50,306 bases of DNA. Origin: Micavibrio sp. UBA1672. GTDB taxonomy: Bacteria; Pseudomonadota; Alphaproteobacteria; Micavibrionales; Micavibrionaceae. The stretch lies in assembly GCA_002320665.1 (NCBI GenBank), contig DCKO01000096.1, positions 1-50,306 on the forward strand, given 5' to 3'. Below are positions 16,805 through 24,779 of this stretch, piece by piece (within the stretch, counting starts at the first letter, position 1; each line of letters starts with the position of its first letter). The notes under the pieces are model-generated. The model was not told where the DNA came from and did not search any database. It was given only the letters and a program-made list of their open reading frames with translations. The position numbers and the translations under genes are program-made.

Positions 16805-17149
16805 TTAAGCATCGCTAAATTGATCGAAAGCTCTTAAGGCATCGGCTGCATACATAAGAGCGGGGCCTCCGCCCATATAGACACACATCGCCATGACTTC
16901 TGCAATTTCCTCGCGCGTGGCGCCTAGTCTGACGAGGGCTTTTGAGTGAAAGCCAATGCATCCATCGCATCTCTGTGTGACGCCTATACCAAGCGCGATA
17001 AGCTCTTTGGTCTTTTCATCGAGTGCGCCGTCGGCTGTTGCGGCTTTGGACATGGCGTAAAAGCCGTTCATGGCGTCGGGCACAGCTTTTTTGAGCTCGC
17101 CGGCATATTCCGAGATGTCTTTGGTCAGGGATTGGTAATCTTTTGGCAT
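16805..17149 (-). CDS. Carboxymuconolactone decarboxylase (AhpD-like) family protein
   Basis: 114 residues, the usual length for small CMD-family proteins. The AhpD-type redox motif is degenerate in spacing but present: RCDGCIGFHSKALVRLGAT, with Cys-x-x-Cys and the downstream His two residues after, followed by the family helix EEIAEVMAMCVYMGGGPALMYA. Members of this family with CxxCxxxH reduce peroxides or act as thiol-disulfide partners. The start has AAAGGAG a few bases upstream. It is transcribed divergently from the ArsR-type repressor across a 67-base gap holding a palindrome, so shared control with the sulfur-related rhodanese is likely. Confidence 0.9.
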   Translation of the reverse strand: MPKDYQSLTKDISEYAGELKKAVPDAMNGFYAMSKAATADGALDEKTKELIALGIGVTQRCDGCIGFHSKALVRLGATREEIAEVMAMCVYMGGGPALMYAADALRAFDQFSDA

Positions 17150-17173
17150 GAATATTCTCCTTTACAATTTATA

Positions 17174-17193
17174 TTTATATGATATCATAAAAA
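17174..17193. promoter_or_regulatory. Palindromic operator candidate for the ArsR-type repressor
   Basis: A perfect 12-bp palindrome TATGATATCATA at 17178-17189 extends to 20 bp with one mismatched pair. It lies in the middle of the 67-base divergent region between the CMD gene and the arsR-type gene, where a repressor dimer could block both promoters. AT-rich palindromes are typical BigR/SqrR-class sites. Binding is inferred. Confidence 0.55.
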
Positions 17194-17216
17194 AGTGAAA
17201 TGTAAAGGGTGTTTAT

Positions 17217-17510
17217 ATGGAAGAAATGCAAAAAAAGGCCGAGCATGTTTCCAGCTTCCTCAAAGGTCTGGCTAGTCCGCATCGTTTGCTGATTTTGTGC
17301 CATCTTGTGGAAGGTGAGAAAAATGTAACCGAGTTGATTGAGGCGACAGGTATTGCGCAAACATCTATGTCCCAGCATCTGAATAAGCTGAAAGACGAGA
17401 ATATTGTTCGTTACAGGCGAGAGCACAGAACCCTTTATTATTCTATCAGTCATAATGCTGTGCATGATGTTATGGCTGTGCTTTATGATCATTTTTGCAA
17501 AGGAGAATAG
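17217..17510 (+). CDS. ArsR-family repressor of the BigR/SqrR persulfide-sensing type
   Basis: 97 residues, a winged-helix ArsR protein: LKGLASPHRLLILCHL opening helix, recognition helix region AQTSMSQHLNKLKDENIV, then the wing RYRREHRTLYYSI. Only two cysteines are present, C28 and C94, 66 residues apart. That is the spacing of the sensing pair in SqrR (C41/C107) and BigR (C42/C108), which form a sulfur bridge with reactive sulfur species and release DNA. The next gene encodes a rhodanese, as expected of sulfide/persulfide stress operons. AAAGGG precedes the ATG. Arsenic sensing is unlikely because the usual metal-binding CVC-type motif is missing. Confidence 0.88.
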   Translation: MEEMQKKAEHVSSFLKGLASPHRLLILCHLVEGEKNVTELIEATGIAQTSMSQHLNKLKDENIVRYRREHRTLYYSISHNAVHDVMAVLYDHFCKGE

Positions 17511-17512
17511 TG

Positions 17513-18034
17513 ATGATCAAGACTATATCAGCGCAGAATGCCGCTAAAATGCTGGCGCAAGGGGATGCTGTTTTAATTGATGTCAGGGAGGCGGATGAAT
17601 TTGGCGACGAGCATATTGCTTATGCGAATTCCTTACCTTTAAGCAAGCTTGAGGATGTGTTTTCTCAAATGAGTATTCCTTCGAACAGGACGTTAATTAT
17701 GCATTGTCTGAAGGGCGCACGCGGGAATACAGCTTGTCTGAATGTCCAGTCTTTGGGGTTGGGTGAAAACGAGATTTATAATCTTGATGGCGGTATATTG
17801 GCATGGAAAGAAGCAGGTCTTCCGGTTATTGCTAAGGCTTCGGGGCTGTCAATTTTCAGGCAGGTTCAAATCATTGTCGGTGGTTTTATCGCCATGCTCG
17901 TGGCTATCGGGTTCGCAGGGCTAACTCTTGGTTTTATGATTGCAGGATTTTTGGGTGCGGCTTTGTTTTTTGCAGGGCTTACCGGATGGTGTGGTCTGGC
18001 TATGTTGCTTAAGAAAATGCCGTGGAATAAATAG
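17513..18034 (+). CDS. Rhodanese-domain membrane protein with DUF2892 tail
   Basis: 173 residues from ATG at 17513, which has AGGAG seven bases upstream inside the end of the repressor gene; a longer frame from 17495 is rejected. Residues about 5-105 are a rhodanese domain (DVREADEFGDEHI, catalytic Cys in MHCLKGARGN, then LDGGILAWKEAGLPV). Residues about 115-170 hold two membrane spans around FMIAGFLGAALFFAGLTGWCGLA, the DUF2892 pattern often fused to rhodaneses. It would move sulfane sulfur from persulfides at the inner membrane. Two bases separate it from the repressor stop, so they form one operon. Confidence 0.9.
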   Translation: MIKTISAQNAAKMLAQGDAVLIDVREADEFGDEHIAYANSLPLSKLEDVFSQMSIPSNRTLIMHCLKGARGNTACLNVQSLGLGENEIYNLDGGILAWKEAGLPVIAKASGLSIFRQVQIIVGGFIAMLVAIGFAGLTLGFMIAGFLGAALFFAGLTGWCGLAMLLKKMPWNK

Positions 18035-18036
18035 AG

Positions 18037-18918
18037 TTAATTTGGTAGTGATGCCTTATTATCACGAACATATTTGATGAAACCATAAAGGTTTTCTGCA
18101 TCTATACCATGAAGCATTAAACGGAAGCCTGCTTCGATAGTTGATAAAGGAACCATAGGGTGTTTGTTATTCACAAGCCCCATGATTTCGCCTCTATTGA
18201 ACATTGTTGCGGCGTAAACAGCGATGGTTTCATCAAGTTGTAAGGAATTGCTAGCGCGTTCGAAATCATCTCGGGACAAGAGAAGTGCGAATAGTGGAGT
18301 ATAGAGTTCAATGGCACTTTGCAGGTCAAGGAAGTTGTGCCATTTATCGGGCATATCTTCAATCTCGAAATCCTGAATGGCGGCAAAATTGATTTTGTCA
18401 TAGTTGATGGGCATGACACGTTTGTTGTTATCTTTGAGATAGGCATTTAATTCAATGACGAAATTATAGATGTTCAAGTCATGCTGTACGAAGACATTAT
18501 CTCGTAGGCCTTCAATATTATCAGGCAAAAGCGGGTGAGAGGATAGAGAGCCCTCGGCTAGGTTATCATTCAGGAATTTAAGTACCTGCGAGCCCATATT
18601 GAAATGCCGTAAGATCAGATAGTTTGCTTCTTTGCTGACAAAATTGCGCATGCCCCAGCAGATTGTGTTGTGCAGGGCTTTGGAGGATGTCATTTTTTCT
18701 GGAATAAAAAGCCGGATGAAGCGGAAAATGCCTATGAATAATCTGGCTAGCGGCCTGATGATGGGCAAAAGGACGCGCCGTGAGAAAGATTCATTATTAA
18801 TCAAAAGTGCTTCTTTGGCTCTTTGATCGACAAATGTGCTTTGATCAAGCGCCAGCGCCATCCATGGGTTTGGATTGGTCTTGTCGTGTTGGCTTATATC
18901 AAAGGCGGTGTCAGACAT
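18037..18918 (-). CDS. DUF6999-like protein, function unknown
   Basis: 293 residues, no signal peptide. A basic amphipathic-hydrophobic stretch (RRVLLPIIRPLARLFIGIFRFIRLF, given here only by its ends RRVLL and FIRLF, about residues 47-72) suggests membrane association; the rest is helical. From memory it resembles the family DUF6999, which accompanies StlD/DarB-like ketosynthases; I am not certain of that name. The start overlaps the haem-oxygenase-like gene by eight bases, so it is the third gene of the ketosynthase operon. Its role is probably in making or handling the same lipid-like product, by association only. Confidence 0.72.
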   Translation of the reverse strand: MSDTAFDISQHDKTNPNPWMALALDQSTFVDQRAKEALLINNESFSRRVLLPIIRPLARLFIGIFRFIRLFIPEKMTSSKALHNTICWGMRNFVSKEANYLILRHFNMGSQVLKFLNDNLAEGSLSSHPLLPDNIEGLRDNVFVQHDLNIYNFVIELNAYLKDNNKRVMPINYDKINFAAIQDFEIEDMPDKWHNFLDLQSAIELYTPLFALLLSRDDFERASNSLQLDETIAVYAATMFNRGEIMGLVNNKHPMVPLSTIEAGFRLMLHGIDAENLYGFIKYVRDNKASLPN

Positions 18919-19576
18919 TGTCTATTTCCTCAAGCTGTAGCTGATACAAGCGCGCTGTGATCTTGGCGGTTTTAATGATCTGCTCGCCCATGTTTTCAAT
19001 CTCCAATATGCCTGAATTCAGGGCTTCGTCAAACTCTTCCATGTGTTCGTCATCATGTTCGGCGTGGTAGATATAAAAGCTGACTTGTTCTTGGCTTAAA
19101 TCCAGTTGTTCCATGATGGCACGACCCCAGCCTCCGGCTTTGTTTTGACCCAGCCCTTCGATAATAAACATGGCACCCAGCATATCAAAGGGGTTGGGTT
19201 GGCTGGCTTTGTGGAACATAAAGGCGTTTAAGGCTTCGGAGCCGGTATTCTTGGGTGCGTTTTGAATGTCTTCAAGTTTGCCGCCAATAGACACATAGTT
19301 CTTTTCCAGCATTTTATAGTCTTTATGCTCGGTGATGCAGTGTTGCAGGAATTGTGAGCGCAGCTCTGCGTAATGCTCATCAATGCTCGAGGCTGCGCGG
19401 GCGATCCAGCGGCCACCTTCTATGACTTGTTGCCGGTGGTTGATCAGCAGGGTTTTGTAATCTTCAAGACGGAATTTGCCGCGATTGAGCTTGTCGATAA
19501 TCGGCACCTGATCTAGCTTTGTTTCAAAATCTGTCCAGACCTTGATCAGGCCGCGCATTACGTCTTCGCTTTTCAT
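18911..19576 (-). CDS. Haem-oxygenase-fold, diiron-type redox enzyme candidate
   Basis: 221 residues from ATG at 19576, which overlaps the ketosynthase stop (TAATG) and has GGAGG seven bases upstream; the longer frame to 19636 is rejected. The protein is all-helical and looks like the iron-containing redox enzyme group of the TenA/PqqC/CADD haem-oxygenase-like fold. Candidate metal ligands: the TEHKDY helix, FIIEGLGQNKAGGWG with a conserved Glu, and the HAEHDDEHMEEF helix with the HxEHDxxH spacing. Members of this group oxidise fatty acids or amino acids (UndA and CADD are examples). Coupled with a ketosynthase it could oxidise an acyl or beta-keto product. Confidence 0.78.
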   Translation of the reverse strand: MKSEDVMRGLIKVWTDFETKLDQVPIIDKLNRGKFRLEDYKTLLINHRQQVIEGGRWIARAASSIDEHYAELRSQFLQHCITEHKDYKMLEKNYVSIGGKLEDIQNAPKNTGSEALNAFMFHKASQPNPFDMLGAMFIIEGLGQNKAGGWGRAIMEQLDLSQEQVSFYIYHAEHDDEHMEEFDEALNSGILEIENMGEQIIKTAKITARLYQLQLEEIDNV

Positions 19577-20688
19577 TAAATAACCTCCAGCATCATTAAT
19601 CCGTTCACGCAGCGTCCGCTTTCGGGAACGTGACATAATATGTTTTGTCCGCGTTCGAGTTTACCGCTATAAAAAAGTTCCTCAAGCATAATAAAGATTG
19701 AAGCTGTTCCAGTATTACCTTTTTCGTATAAATTGGTGAACCATTTTTGCTCATCGATTAAAGCTCCTGCCTTATCCAGTAGGGTAATGGCTTCTTCGCG
19801 CAGGGAGTGGGAAGAATAATGGCTACAGAGGTGATCGATTTTATCAATTTCGATTTTTCTCTGGTCAATGAGGTCAAGATAATGTGCAACCCAGATTTTA
19901 ATCATATTGTTTAAAATTTTGAAATCTTGTTTCAGGAAAAGCGCTCCGCTTTGTGTTGCTTCGATTGGATTGTTGAAATTTCCCCAAGGTTTGCCATTTG
20001 CTTCTCCGGCGCTCATACAAGCATCAAAACGATCCGCATAGGAACGAATATCTATCCACTTGATTTTTAGGGATAATTGGCGTTCATTGGGCTTGTTTTC
20101 TAGCAATGCTGCGCCTGCACCGTCGGATAAAGTAAATCTCAGGAAATCTGCTTCAAAAGGAAGTGTCTGTTGTTTTGTTTCTGTGAGGTAAGGCTCGTAA
20201 AAACCCGGTCGGAAATAGCGGCTGGCGAATTCACTGCCTGTGACGGCGGCGCAATTATGTTCGCTGGAACCAACTTGCAGCCATGCTGATTTTAGTGCCA
20301 TGATCGAGCTGGCACATACGCTCTGGAAATTTGCGATTTCAATCGGTGCAAGTTTTAGGGCGCCGTGAATATTCGAGGCGTGACCCGGTACAAGGACATC
20401 GCCCAGTGTTGAAGAAGCGGCCAGATAGCTTATATCTTTCATATTGATTTCAGATTTTTGAAGTGCATGCTTTACAGCATTTGCAGCCATTTCAGCGCTT
20501 GAATATTGAGGATTCCCATTTTTATCCAAGGCGTAATATCGGTTTTTGATCTTATTGCGTTTTAGAATTATGGCTTTGTTGCGGGATCTTTGATTATTGA
20601 TTTTTCCAATATAGTTTTCAATATCCGTATTTTTTACAGGATTGCTTGGCAGGAAGGCCCCAAGGGCATTAATGAAGACCTCTTTCAT
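19576..20688 (-). CDS. Beta-ketoacyl-ACP synthase III-like enzyme, StlD/DarB type
   Basis: 370 residues, thiolase fold. Active-site Cys125 sits in FQSVCASSIMALKSAW, catalytic His290 in HLCSHYSSHSLREE (the HYSS pattern of StlD/DarB ketosynthases), and Asn325 in EKGNTGTASIFIMLEEL, so the Cys-His-Asn triad is intact. StlD/DarB enzymes condense two acyl units to cyclohexanediones on the way to dialkylresorcinols. It lacks the aromatase partner seen in those pathways; instead a haem-oxygenase-like enzyme and a DUF6999-like protein follow directly. Housekeeping FabH is less likely because the protein is 40-50 residues longer and has the HYSS variant. A specialised lipid or signal product is likely. 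Confidence 0.85.
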   Translation of the reverse strand: MKEVFINALGAFLPSNPVKNTDIENYIGKINNQRSRNKAIILKRNKIKNRYYALDKNGNPQYSSAEMAANAVKHALQKSEINMKDISYLAASSTLGDVLVPGHASNIHGALKLAPIEIANFQSVCASSIMALKSAWLQVGSSEHNCAAVTGSEFASRYFRPGFYEPYLTETKQQTLPFEADFLRFTLSDGAGAALLENKPNERQLSLKIKWIDIRSYADRFDACMSAGEANGKPWGNFNNPIEATQSGALFLKQDFKILNNMIKIWVAHYLDLIDQRKIEIDKIDHLCSHYSSHSLREEAITLLDKAGALIDEQKWFTNLYEKGNTGTASIFIMLEELFYSGKLERGQNILCHVPESGRCVNGLMMLEVI

Positions 20689-20733
20689 GCGTTTTTTCTA
20701 GCATGTGATATCGGGTTTAGCCAGTGTGCAAAA

Positions 20734-20880
20734 TTAAATTTTACTTTTTTCCAACTCGGCCAGAAGTCTTAAAACATCTTTTGAAGCTTCTTGCGCAAAT
20801 TCGGGTGTTTTATAAAAGGTGATAAGCACCGGAAAATAAGTGTGTTTACCTAAGAAAAGGCGTTTTAGAATAACCTCCAT
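20734..20880 (-). CDS. Possible small protein upstream of the ketosynthase
   Basis: A 48-residue frame starting MEVILKRLFLGKHTYFPVLI and ending LLAELEKSKI, in the 282-base gap between the DUF6959-like gene and the ketosynthase. Composition looks protein-like (amphipathic C-terminal helix), but there is no ribosome site ahead of its ATG; GGAGG falls inside its second codon region. It could be a true small subunit, or a remnant. No family recognised. Confidence 0.3.
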   Translation of the reverse strand: MEVILKRLFLGKHTYFPVLITFYKTPEFAQEASKDVLRLLAELEKSKI

Positions 20881-20970
20881 TATTCGGGGCTAGTATGCAC
20901 TTTTTCGAATGTGTAATCAAATGAGATTTGGCGAAGATTTTAGATCATGGGCAGACTAACATATAAGTCT

Positions 20971-21246
20971 TTATTTTTTACTGAATGGCACATCCATACC
21001 ATGCTCAGTTAAAACTTCTATATAATTATTTAGTCTTTCCCAAAGCCCATTTCTAATTTCGTTTAGGCAATAATAGGCATCATCATAATTTTTTTGTTTT
21101 AAGTCTTCTATGGCTTCATCTAAGTCGGTGCATAATATGTATAAACTATCACCTTGAATTAGTGATCCGGGGTAATTTCTCCTCGGATGTTTCATAACTG
21201 CAAGGTTTGTTTTATCTGAGTAAATTTCAACTTCTTCTATTTTCAT
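20971..21246 (-). CDS. Small DUF6959-like protein
   Basis: 91 residues from ATG at 21246 (AGGA eight bases upstream); an ATG nine bases earlier has its ribosome site too close. The pattern EVEIYSDKTNLAVMKHPRR and YPGSLIQGDSLYIL recalls the DUF6959 family, from memory. It is cytoplasmic, with no catalytic motif visible, and lies ten bases after fabG in the same direction, so it is probably co-transcribed. Confidence 0.6.
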   Translation of the reverse strand: MKIEEVEIYSDKTNLAVMKHPRRNYPGSLIQGDSLYILCTDLDEAIEDLKQKNYDDAYYCLNEIRNGLWERLNNYIEVLTEHGMDVPFSKK

Positions 21247-21256
21247 TTCAAACATC

Positions 21257-21994
21257 CTAAATCATCGCCATGCCGCCATTGACGTGGATGGTTTGTCCGG
21301 TGACGTAGGCGGCCTCATCACTGGCGAGGTAACAGGCGGCGGCGGCGATATCTTCGCTTGTGCCCATTTTACCGGCCGGAATAGTGGCGTTGATCTTTGA
21401 TTTTTGATCGTCATTCAGGGCATCTGTCATGGCGGTGGCGATAAAGCCAGGCGCGATGCAGTTTACTGTGATGCCGCGACTGGCGACTTCGGCGGCCATA
21501 GCCTTGGACCAGCCAATCATACCAGCCTTGGAGGCGACGTAATTGGTTTGGCCCGGATTACCTGTGACGCCTACAACGGAGGAGATATTGATAATGCGGC
21601 CGCTTCTGCGTTTCATCATGCCGCGCTGTACGGCTTGGGCAAGTTTGAAAGGTGCTGTTAGGTTGACATCCAAAACTTCTTGCCAGTCAGCGCCGCTCAT
21701 GCGCATGGATAGGCCATCGCGGGTTAATCCAGCATTATTCACCAGAATATCAATTTGGCCCAACGCTTCTTCTGCGCGTTTTATGAGGTCTTTTATGGAC
21801 TCATCATCAGATAAATCGGCTTGAAGGACGTGAACGCGGTCTCCTAAATCCTTTGCCAGAGCATCAAGTTTTTCCTGATTTCGTCCTGAAATGGCAACAG
21901 TAGCACCTTGTGCGTGCAGAGACTTGGCGATAGCGCCGCCAATCCCGCCTGTAGCGCCAGTTATAAGAGCTTTTTTATCTGAGAGATTAAACAT
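21257..21994 (-). CDS. fabG: 3-oxoacyl-ACP reductase FabG
   Basis: 245 residues, a short-chain dehydrogenase of normal length. Cofactor motif TGATGGIG near residue 14, NNAG near 89, catalytic Ser in INISSVVG, Tyr and Lys in YVASKAGMIGWSK, and the C-terminal YVTGQTIHVNGGMAMI typical of FabG. It reduces beta-ketoacyl-ACP with NADPH in fatty acid synthesis. fabD is not beside it but at 35664, and no acyl carrier gene is present, unlike the common fabD-fabG-acpP order. Two Fur-like boxes lie 66-113 bases upstream. Being upstream of a ketosynthase operon, it may serve that pathway too. Confidence 0.95.
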   Translation of the reverse strand: MFNLSDKKALITGATGGIGGAIAKSLHAQGATVAISGRNQEKLDALAKDLGDRVHVLQADLSDDESIKDLIKRAEEALGQIDILVNNAGLTRDGLSMRMSGADWQEVLDVNLTAPFKLAQAVQRGMMKRRSGRIINISSVVGVTGNPGQTNYVASKAGMIGWSKAMAAEVASRGITVNCIAPGFIATAMTDALNDDQKSKINATIPAGKMGTSEDIAAAACYLASDEAAYVTGQTIHVNGGMAMI

Positions 21995-22059
21995 AATTCA
22001 TTAACCTTTTCTGTTTATGATGTGTCTATGTTTAATAAGAAGATTTGCGCTTGTAAAGT

Positions 22060-22107
22060 TGAGAATGATTCGCAATAATGCACGCCATTAGTTAAGAATG
22101 ATTCGCA
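22060..22107. promoter_or_regulatory. Two tandem Fur-like boxes between fabG and the plus-strand operon
   Basis: TGAGAATGATTCGCA at 22060-22074 and TAAGAATGATTCGCA at 22093-22107 differ at one base and are 33 bases apart (three helical turns). The core matches the Fur 7-1-7 pattern TGATAATnATTATCA at most positions, and a close variant, TGATAAAGATTCGCA, occurs on the minus strand upstream of the iron-uptake genes here. Iron-dependent control of fabG and the operon after it is likely; the plus-strand operon is the other possible target. Confidence 0.5.
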
Positions 22108-22165
22108 TCTTTTGGGGTCAAAAATGGCAAAATTTTGGAAAAAGGAGTAACCTGTAGTAAATTAT

Positions 22166-22194
22166 TTGACAAGGTAATATGATAGGCGTATAGC
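22166..22194 (+). promoter_or_regulatory. Candidate sigma70 promoter of the plus-strand unknown operon
   Basis: TTGACA (22166-22171), a 17-base spacer and TATAGC (22189-22194) about 75 bases ahead of the first small plus-strand frame. A nine-base inverted repeat, ATTTGACAA at 22164-22172 and TTGTCAAAT at 22238-22246, overlaps the -35 box and could be an operator half-pair. Confidence 0.4.
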
Positions 22195-22266
22195 TTATGT
22201 AAATATTTTATGCATAATGTGTAATAATTTATTCATTTTGTCAAATTTAGCAGGTTTTATGAGTAA

Positions 22267-22455
22267 ATGACTGTTAATTCGAGAATGCTAAGACATGAAT
22301 TCGGGAATGTTTCTGCCCAGATCGATGGATCTTACGGGAAGCGTCCGACGCTTGCTGTGGATACGAAAGTTCTGTCGAAAATCATGTCGCCTATAAAAGG
22401 CGTTGGATTAACAATTGGGCATGGAGCAGAGTTAGATGGACAGGAACCTTTATAA
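22267..22455 (+). CDS. Small hypothetical protein
   Basis: 62 residues with no recognised family, running from MTVNSRMLRHEFGNV to HGAELDGQEPL. It overlaps the next gene by 20 bases, a common arrangement for coupled genes. A ribosome-site-like AGCAGG lies 14 bases upstream, which is rather far, and a competing ATG at 22259 leads to a stop after three codons. It is placed downstream of the candidate promoter at 22166. Genuine coding is uncertain. Confidence 0.4.
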   Translation: MTVNSRMLRHEFGNVSAQIDGSYGKRPTLAVDTKVLSKIMSPIKGVGLTIGHGAELDGQEPL

Positions 22456-22762
22456 CTTATTATATGCGGTGCGTCAGGCCGTTCAGGAAGCTTTTTCGAA
22501 GGAAAGCGTGTTTTGCCCCGAGCGAAATGCGATGTTAAATGCCTTGCAGGGCATTTTGGAACGTTGTGAAGGGAATGTAAACGACGTTATTGAGGTAGAT
22601 TACGAGGATTTGTATCACCTCTATAAGAACCGTGATGTGATTTATGATGCGGCGCATATTCATGAGGCCTTTATGGGGAATGCCTCACTCGGTAAGGCTT
22701 TACGTGAAATCGTTGCTAATATTGAGGCTGCGCAGGCGAATAACTGGTTGCCTGCCGGATAG
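22436..22762 (+). CDS. Hypothetical helical protein
   Basis: 108 residues, all-helical, acidic, no signal peptide or span. Landmarks are MDRNLYNLLYAVRQAVQEAF and VDYEDLYHLYKNRDVIYDAA. GGAG lies nine bases before the ATG. No family is recognised. The gene ends 22 bases before the 664-residue membrane protein on the same strand, so they probably form an operon. Confidence 0.65.
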   Translation: MDRNLYNLLYAVRQAVQEAFSKESVFCPERNAMLNALQGILERCEGNVNDVIEVDYEDLYHLYKNRDVIYDAAHIHEAFMGNASLGKALREIVANIEAAQANNWLPAG

Positions 22763-22784
22763 TCAATTTGATATAATTTTCCAT

Positions 22785-24779
22785 ATGACGGAAAATAACA
22801 AAGCCTTTAAAAATTATTACGCTGCTAAAATCAGGGAAACACAATCTGTATGGCATACGGTTTTCGCAGTTCTAATCTATCTCATATCCCGTGTAATTTT
22901 AGAATTTTTTGCCATCGAGAAGTGCTGTGATGGTCTAAGTCCTAATTTCGGTGAAGAATTTGTGGATTTTTACGCTCAAGTTACTTTGATCGAAGCTAAT
23001 TTAAAATCTCTATCGGCGGCATGGTTTTTAGTCATACCGCTTTATGCTTTTTTCTTGGCGCATTTGTACAAGATACCTTCTTATTTGGTAGGTGGCGTTT
23101 ATCTGCAAAAAACCAGTGATGAGCCTCCACGTTCCGGTGATTTTATAAATTATGCTTTGATTGAGTGGTTGCCTTTTCATCTGGCGGCGATCTTCATTTT
23201 GTTTTCGACGCAGGACTATACTTTGTTCGGTCTCGGCGTACTGACGACAATTGTTTTATGCGCACAATTGATCTGGTCTGCGGCTTTTATATTCAAAAAG
23301 AACGGTAAAAATTGTGTTGAAGCGGTTACAGAGCTTCGACTTGTTGCGACAGAGGACAAGCTGAATAAAATCAAGGCAGCCTACGAAAAAGATTCAAGGC
23401 GGCTTTTGGGATGGTTTGTTACGAGGTCAGGGCGCACTGGATATATTATTATTACAGCATTTTTCATTTTTTGCGTGGTTCAGATCATCAGGGTGCCATC
23501 TTTGCATCCCGAGTATCAAAAAACGCTTTATGGTGGATATAACATCATATGGGATAATAATATGTATTATGCCTTACAAGGGATTTACGCGCCTGAAGAT
23601 GTCGAGGATTTTGTTCAATATGGTCGGCATCAGGCCTATAAAAAATTCAAATATTTTGAGGAAATTAAATCTTTATCGGGTGTAAATAAGGCGTATCGTT
23701 ATGATGTGCCTGATCTAAGGTTTAGCGTGGCTGTGAGGCCGGATAGTGAAATTCATATTGATGATGAGGGCTGGAAAAGGGTTGAGTGTTTCTATGACAT
23801 GATCTTGGAAGAGCGCGATGATTGTGCCTCTTATGATGATCTTCAAGGTTATGTCGCTGATAATCAAATATTATGGGATCGTTTTAACCGTGTGCCTGAT
23901 ATGGGTGATGTTTATGCTGTTCCACCACAATTTATGGGCGGTCAGCTCTATGATTTGGTTTCTTTGGTAAAGCTCAAGGCCTCGCATATTGTTTATTTGG
24001 CTGAAGAGGAACGCGCTGGTGAGGCTATGCAGGAGTGGTTGCGTTTTATGAAATTATACAGCGCTATGGCGCAAACGCCCGAAACATTAGTCTATAAGGC
24101 GGTCATGGGGGTCGTGTTCGGGATGCATCTTCGGACTTTGGAGAAAGTCTTATATGTCGCGCCAGAACAAGCTGCGTTTTATCAAGATGAACTGATTGCG
24201 GCATTGAAAAGTAAAGATATGCTTTTTAGGGTGACTTCTTTGCTTTTCGATGATTGGGGTTTGATTGAGCCCTTTACCGATGCAGGCATTGGTAATGCCA
24301 ATGCAATTAAAAATGACCTTTTTGCCTGTATGATGAAATATAAGGAACTGGCGGAAATACCTCATGATCAATTTCCATTTGGTCAAAAGCTTGATTTATG
24401 TCCTGAACTTGATGATCAGAGTCCTTTCGAGCAGTTTTTTATATACCCCATGAAAAAACCCGGAATTTATACTGCGAATGTGGTGTATAGCCTACTTCTG
24501 GGAGGTGTTTTGAAAGGGCAGGAGATCATTGAATCTTTGAAATTATATCACGTGAAAATGAAAATGGCCGAGTTATTGGTTAGAGCTTTGGCAGATGGTG
24601 TTACGCAAGAAGCTATGACGGACTATATCAATAATGCCCCACAAACATTGCAAAATCCGATAACGCATAAACCGTTCGAATGGGATGAGGAAAGACAAGA
24701 GATTTTCTTTACACGTCCGTATAGGGATGGTGATGTGCAATACGGATATCAGGTGAATTTGAAGTCTACAAGGAATTAG
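22785..24779 (+). CDS. Unknown membrane protein with large soluble C-terminal domain
   Basis: 664 residues from ATG at 22785, the first in-frame start after the preceding gene ends; the longer frame to 22644 overlaps that gene in another frame and is rejected. The first 240 residues hold about five membrane spans (for example VFAVLIYLISRVILEFFAI, AAWFLVIPLYAFFLAHL, GYIIITAFFIFCVVQII). About 420 residues follow, helical and acidic, with the notable segment DNNMYYALQGIYAPEDVEDF just after the last span. I recognise no family; similar openings (NxYYALxGxxAPxD) occur in uncharacterised proteobacterial envelope proteins, from memory. The stop overlaps the convergent PBP1A stop by four bases. Confidence 0.8.
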   Translation: MTENNKAFKNYYAAKIRETQSVWHTVFAVLIYLISRVILEFFAIEKCCDGLSPNFGEEFVDFYAQVTLIEANLKSLSAAWFLVIPLYAFFLAHLYKIPSYLVGGVYLQKTSDEPPRSGDFINYALIEWLPFHLAAIFILFSTQDYTLFGLGVLTTIVLCAQLIWSAAFIFKKNGKNCVEAVTELRLVATEDKLNKIKAAYEKDSRRLLGWFVTRSGRTGYIIITAFFIFCVVQIIRVPSLHPEYQKTLYGGYNIIWDNNMYYALQGIYAPEDVEDFVQYGRHQAYKKFKYFEEIKSLSGVNKAYRYDVPDLRFSVAVRPDSEIHIDDEGWKRVECFYDMILEERDDCASYDDLQGYVADNQILWDRFNRVPDMGDVYAVPPQFMGGQLYDLVSLVKLKASHIVYLAEEERAGEAMQEWLRFMKLYSAMAQTPETLVYKAVMGVVFGMHLRTLEKVLYVAPEQAAFYQDELIAALKSKDMLFRVTSLLFDDWGLIEPFTDAGIGNANAIKNDLFACMMKYKELAEIPHDQFPFGQKLDLCPELDDQSPFEQFFIYPMKKPGIYTANVVYSLLLGGVLKGQEIIESLKLYHVKMKMAELLVRALADGVTQEAMTDYINNAPQTLQNPITHKPFEWDEERQEIFFTRPYRDGDVQYGYQVNLKSTRN

